Shown: positions 8,291-15,003 of the stretch, one piece after another
How positions within the stretch are numbered: position 1 is the stretch's first letter
Layout of the letters: each line of letters starts with the position of its first letter
DNA from: JAGPCH01 sp039810605
GTDB taxonomy: Bacteria > Bacteroidota > Ignavibacteria > Tepidaquicellales > Tepidaquicellaceae
Reading direction: 5' to 3'
NCBI GenBank assembly: GCA_039810605.1
Contig: JBDHXH010000031.1
Span: 1-30,267, forward strand
Length of the DNA: 30,267 nucleotides
Program-made: the position numbers and the translations under genes
The notes under the pieces: generated by a model
The model's input: the letters and a program-made list of their open reading frames with translations, nothing else
Told to the model about the DNA's origin: nothing
Databases searched by the model: none

Positions 8291-8402
8291 AAACGTGAAA
8301 CGGCAATCGGGAAACGGGAATCGGGAGTCGGGAATCGTGAGTCGGGAATCGTGAGTCGTTAATCGTGAAACGTGAATCGTGAGTCGTTAATAGTGAATCG
8401 TC
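8291..8402. repeat. Tandem array of about 16 heptamers
   Basis: Sixteen consecutive 7-base units can be read without a gap. Most fit AATCGKG, AGTCGKG or AAACGKG (examples AATCGTG, AGTCGGG, AAACGTG). The array lies upstream of the cyclase gene start and downstream of the terminator at 8417-8473. There is no spacer diversity, so it is a microsatellite-like or minisatellite array rather than CRISPR. It may vary in length by slippage and could affect the cyclase promoter. Confidence 0.85.
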
Positions 8403-8407
8403 ATTGG

Positions 8408-8478
8408 TAAAAAAAAAGAAGCTGTCAATCCGGAATTTATTCGAAAGGGAACCGGTAGAATCTGACAGCTTCTGTTTT
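8408..8478 (-). terminator. Long-stem terminator after the Ycf48-repeat gene
   Basis: An 11-bp perfect inverted repeat (AGAAGCTGTCA at 8417-8427, TGACAGCTTCT at 8463-8473) encloses 35 bases with a possible inner CCGG/CCGG pairing. On the minus strand the stem is followed by a run of T residues (plus-strand A run 8409-8417), placed 65 bases past the stop at 8538. A T5 run also follows on the plus strand, so it may work both ways. Confidence 0.8.
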
Positions 8479-8537
8479 TCGCGCTATGTAAAAAGAAAGA
8501 ACAGTTAAAACAATTTTTTACAATCTATTACAATTTA

Positions 8538-11009
8538 TTATGGAGTGATCTTGCTTACAAAGTTTCCTGAATTATTGAACGTTAATGTCAGATCACTTAA
8601 ATCAACACTGTAGTCTCCGTTAACGTCAGTTACGACATATCCCGTAACGAATGCAGTGGCATCATTGAAAATAAGCGTTATGTCGGAAAGATCCACAATG
8701 CCGTCTTTGTTTACATCTCCTCCATATATGCACCACTTTGTTCCTTTCTGAATCATGTTGTTTCCATAAGCCTGTGCGCTTGAGTTTGTGAAATCATAAT
8801 TGTAGGTCGAACCATTTGCAAGCAACGATTGACCGCCCGATTTACTCCACGTTTCAATACTGTTAAAATGGTCGGCTACGATATAATAAGAACCCGATGG
8901 TGCATTTGAGAATGTGAATAATCCACTGAAAGTTAATGAATCCATAGTTGAACTAGCTGAATCTTTAAGTGCATAAGGTGATGTTGCATTTCTAAGATAA
9001 ACTTTCATGACCTCGTCTCGCACAGTTCTGTTGTTCGGCTGATCATACATGCCTTCAATGATTGAGGTAAGATTAATTTTGATATTGCTTGAACCACCTG
9101 CTCTTCGCATTATTGCTCCAACGCCTCCAACTGCAATTGCTGTATCACCCGGTCCTGCGAGGACTTTAAGAAGTGTAGTCGTATGAGCATTTTCCCAAGA
9201 CCAGCTTGTGCCTCCATTGGTTGTTTTTGCAATAGTTGTCGTACTGTTTCCGCAAATATAACCGGTGTTCGCATCTTTGAAATCAATACTTGTGAAATCC
9301 GCTGCAACGGGAACAGTTATCAATGTCCAGTTCACACCGCCATTTGTTGATTTGGCAACTCTTGAAGTTCCTGATCCCTGACATACATAAACAATATTTG
9401 AATCAACTACGGAGACGCTCTTGATATTTCCGGTTAGACCGGTGGAATACCCTGTCCAGTTCACACCACCATTCGTAGTTTTGTAAACAGGTTTATTAGA
9501 CTGATTCATGGTGCAGAATCCTGTATTAGCATTAAGCATCTCTGCCGAATAAATGTTTTCACTCGCTGCTCCTGTTGAATATTGTGTCCAGTTATCACCG
9601 CCGTTAGTTGTCTTGAATACATTTCCTCCCGGAACAGTTGAAAAGTTAACAAATACGAAGCCTGTATTTTCGTCTACGAATTCGCAATTGTATAGCTGAT
9701 AATTTGTCGCATGCGGTTTTGGTTTCATTATCCAGGACGCACCGCCGTCTGTTGTCTTAAACACCTGGCTGTTTGCGCCACTGATGTAACCCGTTGTTTC
9801 ATTAACCATTGAAATTGACTGTATGTCGCCTGCAACTCCTACATCATAAGTTGTCCAGCTATCTCCGCCATTTGAAGAATAAAATACTTCACGCATTGTG
9901 GAATTCATTGCTCTTCCGACAACCCAATACTTTCCGGTTCCATTAATTGTCGTAGCGTCAAAGAAAGCCTGGTTTGACTTCATGCTGTTGTTTGAAGACC
10001 ATGTTGCACCTCCATCAGTTGATTTGGCAACTATTCCGTAATCTCCGGAAAGAACATAAGTAGAACCGTAGAAATCCAACGAGTACCATACAAATGTAAC
10101 AGCCGGTCCTGAAACGCTGATCGGAATTGATGTCCACGTTACCCCAAGGTCCGTTGTTTTCCATAAATTTGATGGATCGCCAATTGCATAGGCTTCCGTT
10201 GCCGATACCATCTTAATCTGGAAGTATGACCAGTCAGTTTGAGGAGTATTAGCAGGCACCCAGTTAAGACCTCCGTTAGTTGTACGAGCAGCGACTCCCT
10301 GACTTCCTGCAGCCATACCGGTGTTTGAATCAATGAACCAGATGTCATTCATGTTTGATGGAATGCCGCTGACTGTTTCAGTCCATGTGGAACCCCCGTC
10401 TGTTGTTCTGACAAGCGTTCCGTTTGCCTGCGCAGCCACTACATTGTTTGCATTGTAACCTCCGATAGATATTACATACTGCGATGAGGAACTGTAAACA
10501 GTTGACCATGTAATTCCGCCATCAGTAGTTTTCAAAATTCTGCTTGTGAACGCCGACTGACTTCCTGCGCCGATGTAACCTGTATTGGCATCAGCAAACC
10601 ATATACGCCAGCATCGTGAATTGGATGCAACTAATCCGATGCCCACGGAGTCAAATGTTACACCTCCATTGACTGTTCTTCCGATGTATCCCTGGTCACC
10701 GACAACGATTCCTGTGTTTTGATTGAAGAACCATAAATCATAACAGTATGTAGTAGCGAGTGTTGAAGCGATCTTTCCTGCGAAATGGTGAAAGTACCAG
10801 CTCGAGCCTGAATTTGATGTGTGCATGAATGTTCCGTTTTGTCCTACAGCAACCCATTCTGTTTCACTAATCATCTTCACTCTTCTCATGTTTGATCCGT
10901 TTGGTTGTGGGTGCATCCACTTCCAGCTCTGATAGTCCTGACCGATTGCAATGTCGGCAATTACAATTATAAACAGAAATAACAGAGATGTTGAAATTTT
11001 CTTGAACAT
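8538..11009 (-). CDS. Secreted Ycf48/BNR-repeat protein with dockerin-like C-terminus
   Basis: This is an 823-residue secreted protein. The ATG at 11009 is chosen over an upstream start at 11057 because it begins a good signal peptide (MFKKISTSLLFLFIIVIADIAIGQ). The body carries about 13 repeats around K/R-TT-D/N-GG-x-x-W (KTTDGGITW, RTTDGGSTW, KTTNGGVNW and others), the signature of Ycf48 / BNR-like beta-propeller blades, probably forming one or two propellers. The last approximately 183 residues are a separate module: a beta-rich part (SPYAL, IETWS, YNYDFT) followed by two dockerin-like calcium loops (DVNKDGIVDLSD, DVNGDYSVDLSD) and the ending NFVSKITP. That module recurs at 15004-17160 and 29073-29555. 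No T9SS type A tail is present. The ligand is unknown. A cell-surface or extracellular location is inferred. Confidence 0.85.
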   Translation of the reverse strand: MFKKISTSLLFLFIIVIADIAIGQDYQSWKWMHPQPNGSNMRRVKMISETEWVAVGQNGTFMHTSNSGSSWYFHHFAGKIASTLATTYCYDLWFFNQNTGIVVGDQGYIGRTVNGGVTFDSVGIGLVASNSRCWRIWFADANTGYIGAGSQSAFTSRILKTTDGGITWSTVYSSSSQYVISIGGYNANNVVAAQANGTLVRTTDGGSTWTETVSGIPSNMNDIWFIDSNTGMAAGSQGVAARTTNGGLNWVPANTPQTDWSYFQIKMVSATEAYAIGDPSNLWKTTDLGVTWTSIPISVSGPAVTFVWYSLDFYGSTYVLSGDYGIVAKSTDGGATWSSNNSMKSNQAFFDATTINGTGKYWVVGRAMNSTMREVFYSSNGGDSWTTYDVGVAGDIQSISMVNETTGYISGANSQVFKTTDGGASWIMKPKPHATNYQLYNCEFVDENTGFVFVNFSTVPGGNVFKTTNGGDNWTQYSTGAASENIYSAEMLNANTGFCTMNQSNKPVYKTTNGGVNWTGYSTGLTGNIKSVSVVDSNIVYVCQGSGTSRVAKSTNGGVNWTLITVPVAADFTSIDFKDANTGYICGNSTTTIAKTTNGGTSWSWENAHTTTLLKVLAGPGDTAIAVGGVGAIMRRAGGSSNIKINLTSIIEGMYDQPNNRTVRDEVMKVYLRNATSPYALKDSASSTMDSLTFSGLFTFSNAPSGSYYIVADHFNSIETWSKSGGQSLLANGSTYNYDFTNSSAQAYGNNMIQKGTKWCIYGGDVNKDGIVDLSDITLIFNDATAFVTGYVVTDVNGDYSVDLSDLTLTFNNSGNFVSKITP

Positions 11010-11318
11010 AGCTTTGATTCGATTTAATTCATTAATGGTTGTTTGTGCTGCTAACATAAAAAGTTTGACTTATCTTTGCAAAGAAATCTTTCAAGGAAAT
11101 ACCCAGATGAAAAGTTTCAATGCTTTGTTTTTAGTGCTTTGTGAATGGTTTTGGTTATTTTGCGAAAAAATTTGATACCCAAAGTATTTGGTTGATATTT
11201 GTAAATTAATAATTTCGGACTAATATTTATGAGCTTTTCTGATGCTTTTATCTTTCAAAAACCAAATGTGTGATCTTGATTGAGGTTTTTATTTACAAGT
11301 GTTGGCGTGCCTCAAAAG

Positions 11319-11337
11319 TATTTTGCAAAGCATTAGA
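11319..11337 (+). repeat. 19-bp direct repeat, left copy
   Basis: TATTTTGCAAAGCATTAGA occurs here and, identically, at 11570-11588. The two copies bracket about 230 bp that include the short palindrome and dispersed repeat copy B. This could be a duplication left by insertion or recombination. Confidence 0.8.
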
Positions 11338-11371
11338 GTAGCACAGGCTATTAGCCTGTAGAAATCCTCAA
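11338..11371 (+). repeat. Short palindromic intergenic repeat, copy 1
   Basis: The segment GTAGCACAGGCTATTAGCCT and its continuation contain ACAGGCT / AGCCTGT arms (11343-11349, 11353-11359) and end in ATCCTCA. A closely similar segment lies at 14736-14778. Both sit in spacers beside surface-protein genes, like REP-type elements. Confidence 0.7.
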
Positions 11372-11426
11372 AAAACACAATGACAATTTTGAAAATCCGA
11401 TTCGGCGAGACTTTTTGGACAGCCCC

Positions 11427-11554
11427 GGTGATTTTTTTAAGAGAGGTTTGGAACAAAGTCCCGTAGTATGGAAAGTATAGTTCGGCAAGATTTCATTTTG
11501 AAAGATGAAGATTATGAAATGAACATATCTAAAATGCATAGACTCCGTTGATAC
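11427..11554. repeat. Dispersed repeat, copy B
   Basis: This is the second copy of the unit at 128-253, in the same orientation, about 87% identical by hand count. It lacks the flanking GTTTGGG hairpins of copy A and is preceded by a GGACAGCCCC stretch. A reading frame spans it on the minus strand, but the indels relative to copy A argue against coding. Confidence 0.8.
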
Positions 11555-11569
11555 CATTCATTCTTCCAA

Positions 11570-11588
11570 TATTTTGCAAAGCATTAGA
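11570..11588 (+). repeat. 19-bp direct repeat, right copy
   Basis: Identical to 11319-11337. It closes the segment that contains repeat copy B. Confidence 0.8.
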
Positions 11589-11713
11589 TCCGGAAGTGTT
11601 CAAGGAATGTTTAGGAGTGTTAAAACAAAGAATTCTTACTTTTATTAAAATGAAAATTATCATAACTTGAATCAAAAATTCTAAACAATTTCAAATGTAA
11701 ATTTATTACCATC

Positions 11714-14707
11714 ATGAACAAACTGCGCCTTATTATATGGATTTGTCTTTCAACCGTTCTTATTGATTCACAGATTAAAGCTCAAACTGTTGTTGCAACG
11801 TATCCCTTCCCAAATTACTCACAGTATAATTCTTTTTGGGGAATTACAAAGGTAAACGATACGCTTCGAATTGCTACCGATAATAACGGAAGCATATACA
11901 AAGTGAGTTCAACCGGAGTTGTCCTTGACAGCATAGCAACTCCCTTCAATTTCAATCACGGAATAGTATGGGACGGAAGCGGATTCTGGATTGCACAGGA
12001 CTTCAGAAGTTCGGGTGCAAAATTGTATAAGATAACAACGCAAGGTCAGAGGCTCGACAGCATTCAGCTTCCTTCACTGATAGGAGGAGCAAGCGGAGGC
12101 GTGGGTGATATTCATTATGATGGGAGTGGTATCTGGTTTTCAATTTATTCTCCCGATTTTACCGTTTATCCTTTTGCTTATGCCTACAGAATAGATCTAA
12201 CTTCAAGACAAATTACAGATACTATCCCGCTTAGAGGAAGACAGGTTCAGGGTATAACCATGAAGGGAGATACAATATTTTATGTGAATGATTATTTTCA
12301 TACGACACCGTTTATTGATGTTGAAAGAATCTATGCATACAGAAAATCAACCGGCGATACTTTATTTTCATTTGCTGCACCTGATCCTGACGGTGACTGT
12401 AACCCGAGAGGCATGCACTGGGACGGACAATTTTTGTGGCTGATTGCAGACAGAACCGGTGGAACAGCTAATACATATAGAACACTTTATAAATATTCCA
12501 TTACAGGGGCAGGAAATCCTCAAATCACAACAAGCTCGAATTCAATCGGTTTCGGTAACGTAGTCATAGGCACAACTTTTCCGATGCCGTTGAATATTTC
12601 AAACACCGGAACGGGAAAACTTATAATTACAAATTTCCAGATGACCAATTCAGTGTTTTCAATTGACCCGAACATTGTCCCCGATACAATTAATCCCGGT
12701 TCAGCAAAACAGTACACAGTCAAATTTACTCCAAGTGCATTTGATACTGTTTCCGGTCAGTTGAGGATTGCAAGTAATGACGGAGTAACACCTGTAAAAA
12801 TTGTATCTCTGCGCGGTAAGGGAATCTACAGCGGAAGCTATATCTCATCTTCGGTGCCATCAATAAATTATTCCACAAGAAGAATGAACTCACTCTGCGG
12901 CGGATATTTTTCACTCCTTAATAAGGGGACAACTCCGCTTGTTATCAGCTCCGTAAATTTTAATTCACCCAGATTCAGACTTGATACAACAGGAATTACA
13001 TTCCCGATAACAATTGACACGCAGAAGACGAAGCAATTCAGAATATGGTTCAATCCGAATTCTGCGGGAAACTTTACTGATACTGCAAAGATTAATTCCA
13101 ATGCCGTTAACAACCCGCAGTTCAAACTATCATTGAGCGGAACGGGACAGAACAATCCAACGAATCTCGGTGATATATTCTGGCAGGCACAGGTACCCGA
13201 TAATCCGAATACGTCTTCCGATAATTTCAAGATTGTTTCAATGAAAGAAATCTCCGATGTAAATGCCGACGGCATTAATGACGTAGTTGTTTCAACCGAC
13301 AATTACTGGACAATCTGTTATAATGGAAATTCTTCCGTGACTGATGACATATTATGGCTTGTTAATACACGTACGAGCAGCAATGTTTCCGGATCGGTAG
13401 TTTACGAAGACGGAATGCAGACAATGGATGACATTAACGGTGACGGAGTTTATGATGTCGTCATAGGAACAGGCGGAAACAATGAATTGGTATATGCAAT
13501 CTCCGGCAGGACAGGTGCTATATTGTGGACTTACGGCGATTCTTCAATCACAAGTGACGGTGACATTAACGGCTTAAGTGTTTTGAAAGATTACAACAAT
13601 GACGGAAAGAAAGATGTGCTCGTTGCAGCAACAGGTGAAGGTCAGGGTAACGGAAGACATTCGGTTTTCTGTCTTAATGCTGTCAATGGATCTGTTATTT
13701 TTGGCTCACAACAAAATGGTGAATTTACTCACAGCACAACCTCAACCACAGTCGGAGGCGCAATTGACTTCAGCAGCAATGGCGGACCTTATGGAATAAA
13801 CGGTTTCAATAACTCCGGCGGAACAACGTGGACATATCCTACTAACAGTACTGTATGGAATCTGAAAGAAATGCCCGACATCAATACTGACGGAGTTTCT
13901 GATATCGCCGGCTTTGTCGGATTCGGCGGAATAACATTCATAATTTCCGGGAGTTCCGGTGCTCTTATCTGGCAACTTATATTAGGCCAGAGTATTGACG
14001 GAAATATAAGACTCACCGATGATCTCAATAATAACGGATTTGACGATATGATACTTTCAGGCACTGACATCCTTTACAGGATTGATATCAGGACATCTGA
14101 AATATTATGGAGTAATCCGCTTGACGGAATTTATATACATGGCGTTGATGATTTGAATGATCTTACCGGTGATGGCAATAATGAAATTGTTGCAGGTACG
14201 CAGAATAGTAATATTTATGTTGTTACGGGTGACAGCGGCAGAACCATTTTCAGTTACAACTTCGGGGCTGCCGTTACTAATACTGTTGAACAAGTATCGG
14301 GGCTGAAAAGCGTTGACGGTAATCCAAGTTCTGAATTTCTTGGCGGAAGCAGAACCGGAAAACTTATCTGCTTCTCCGGCGGTCCGAACGGGACTATTGG
14401 TGTGCATAACATCTCATTGAATGTTCCGGATAACTATTCACTTTCACAGAATTATCCGAATCCCTTTAACCCCTTAACCAGGATTAAATTTGAAATACCA
14501 AAACGAGTGAGTAGTCAGATGTCAGATGTGAAGCTTGTGGTTTACGATGCACTTGGAAAAGAGGTTCAGACTTTAGTTAATGAAAAGCTTTCTGCAGGAA
14601 GTTATGAAGTTGAATTTGAAGGTAGTAATTTTTCAAGCGGAGTGTATTTTTACAGGCTCGAAGCAGGTAACTTCAGTAATGTAAGAAGGATGATCTTGCT
14701 AAAATAA
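11714..14707 (+). CDS. Secreted FG-GAP/ASH-domain protein with T9SS type A tail
   Basis: This is a 997-residue secreted multidomain protein. A signal peptide (about 24 residues, ending QIKAQ) precedes a beta-propeller-like region (about 25-265). Two ASH / choice-of-anchor-D type domains follow (about 272-372 and 380-482; each runs from an FGNVVIGTT-like or equivalent strand to an SL[RS]G[KT]G end). An FG-GAP/VCBS-like propeller (about 500-880) carries repeated DxNxDG calcium loops (DVNADGINDVVV, DINGDGVYDVVIG, DYNNDGKKDVLV, DINTDGVSDIAG). Residues 904-997 are a classic T9SS type A sorting domain (SLSQNYPNPFNP, GKEVQTLVNE, FSSGVYFYRL, ending RRMILLK), which directs export across the outer membrane and attachment or release. 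The ATG at 11714 has no Shine-Dalgarno sequence. The ligand is unknown. Confidence 0.9.
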   Translation: MNKLRLIIWICLSTVLIDSQIKAQTVVATYPFPNYSQYNSFWGITKVNDTLRIATDNNGSIYKVSSTGVVLDSIATPFNFNHGIVWDGSGFWIAQDFRSSGAKLYKITTQGQRLDSIQLPSLIGGASGGVGDIHYDGSGIWFSIYSPDFTVYPFAYAYRIDLTSRQITDTIPLRGRQVQGITMKGDTIFYVNDYFHTTPFIDVERIYAYRKSTGDTLFSFAAPDPDGDCNPRGMHWDGQFLWLIADRTGGTANTYRTLYKYSITGAGNPQITTSSNSIGFGNVVIGTTFPMPLNISNTGTGKLIITNFQMTNSVFSIDPNIVPDTINPGSAKQYTVKFTPSAFDTVSGQLRIASNDGVTPVKIVSLRGKGIYSGSYISSSVPSINYSTRRMNSLCGGYFSLLNKGTTPLVISSVNFNSPRFRLDTTGITFPITIDTQKTKQFRIWFNPNSAGNFTDTAKINSNAVNNPQFKLSLSGTGQNNPTNLGDIFWQAQVPDNPNTSSDNFKIVSMKEISDVNADGINDVVVSTDNYWTICYNGNSSVTDDILWLVNTRTSSNVSGSVVYEDGMQTMDDINGDGVYDVVIGTGGNNELVYAISGRTGAILWTYGDSSITSDGDINGLSVLKDYNNDGKKDVLVAATGEGQGNGRHSVFCLNAVNGSVIFGSQQNGEFTHSTTSTTVGGAIDFSSNGGPYGINGFNNSGGTTWTYPTNSTVWNLKEMPDINTDGVSDIAGFVGFGGITFIISGSSGALIWQLILGQSIDGNIRLTDDLNNNGFDDMILSGTDILYRIDIRTSEILWSNPLDGIYIHGVDDLNDLTGDGNNEIVAGTQNSNIYVVTGDSGRTIFSYNFGAAVTNTVEQVSGLKSVDGNPSSEFLGGSRTGKLICFSGGPNGTIGVHNISLNVPDNYSLSQNYPNPFNPLTRIKFEIPKRVSSQMSDVKLVVYDALGKEVQTLVNEKLSAGSYEVEFEGSNFSSGVYFYRLEAGNFSNVRRMILLK

Positions 14708-14735
14708 CTATTGCAGCACAGTTCGTAGCACTATC

Positions 14736-14778
14736 GTAGCACAGGCTATCAGCCTGTGGAGACTACTTCAAATCCTCA
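14736..14778 (+). repeat. Short palindromic intergenic repeat, copy 2
   Basis: A perfect 8-bp hairpin, CACAGGCT (14740-14747) and AGCCTGTG (14751-14758), lies 32 bases past the T9SS-tail gene. It shares GTAGCACAGGCTAT-AGCCTGT and a following AATCCTCA with copy 1 at 11338-11371. It lacks a T tract, so it is a repeat rather than a clear terminator. A CGTAGCAC motif is also doubled just before it (around 14723-14741). Confidence 0.7.
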
Positions 14779-14782
14779 GCTC

Positions 14783-14806
14783 AATGCAGCGGCTTAGATG
14801 CAGCGG
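14783..14806 (+). repeat. Small direct repeat ATGCAGCGG
   Basis: ATGCAGCGG occurs at 14783-14791 and 14798-14806, with a 15-base period. It lies just after the palindromic repeat in the spacer before the 718-residue surface protein. No function is evident. Confidence 0.6.
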
Positions 14807-14847
14807 TTCGGAGAATAAAATTAAGAGAAGTTTAAAGATTTTTGTAT

Positions 14848-14855
14848 TATATTTG
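14848..14855 (+). promoter_or_regulatory. Possible Bacteroidota-type -7 box
   Basis: TATATTTG matches the TAnnTTTG -7 element of the Bacteroidota housekeeping sigma factor. It would give a leader of about 140 bases before the ATG at 15004. A correctly spaced TTTG -33 element is not clear, so the call is weak. Confidence 0.3.
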
Positions 14856-15003
14856 CAATTACACGAAGAAGGATTAAACATCAAGTTCACATTTTCTCCA
14901 ATTGTGAACATAGTGTTGATTGCCGGACTTAGTTCGTTCTGGCAATGAAACAATTGAGTTTTTTTCTTAATTAACCCAATCCCTAAACTAAACAAAAACT
15001 GTT

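Larger units (their letters stand above)
11010..11713. other. 704-bp divergent spacer holding several repeats
   Basis: This gap separates two divergent surface-protein genes, so both promoters should be here. It contains the 19-bp direct repeat pair, a short palindromic repeat and dispersed repeat copy B, each listed separately. The remaining sequence (about 11010-11318 and 11589-11713) is A/T-rich and shows no gene. A TATCTTTG box near 11070 matches the Bacteroidota -7 consensus on the plus strand, but no partner gene is placed to use it. Confidence 0.5.

Noticed and set aside
8291..8402. Possible CRISPR array
   Set aside because: Units are only 7 bases with no spacers, and no cas genes are present.
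11065..11080. TATCTTTG box as a plus-strand promoter
   Set aside because: It matches the -7 consensus, but the nearest plus-strand gene starts over 600 bases away, beyond several repeats.
11351..11557. 68-codon minus-strand frame over repeat copy B
   Set aside because: The same repeat at 128-253 has single-base indels that destroy the frame, so coding is unlikely.
12868..13302. 144-codon minus-strand frame inside the T9SS-tail gene
   Set aside because: Antisense shadow of a clearly coding frame with domain structure.
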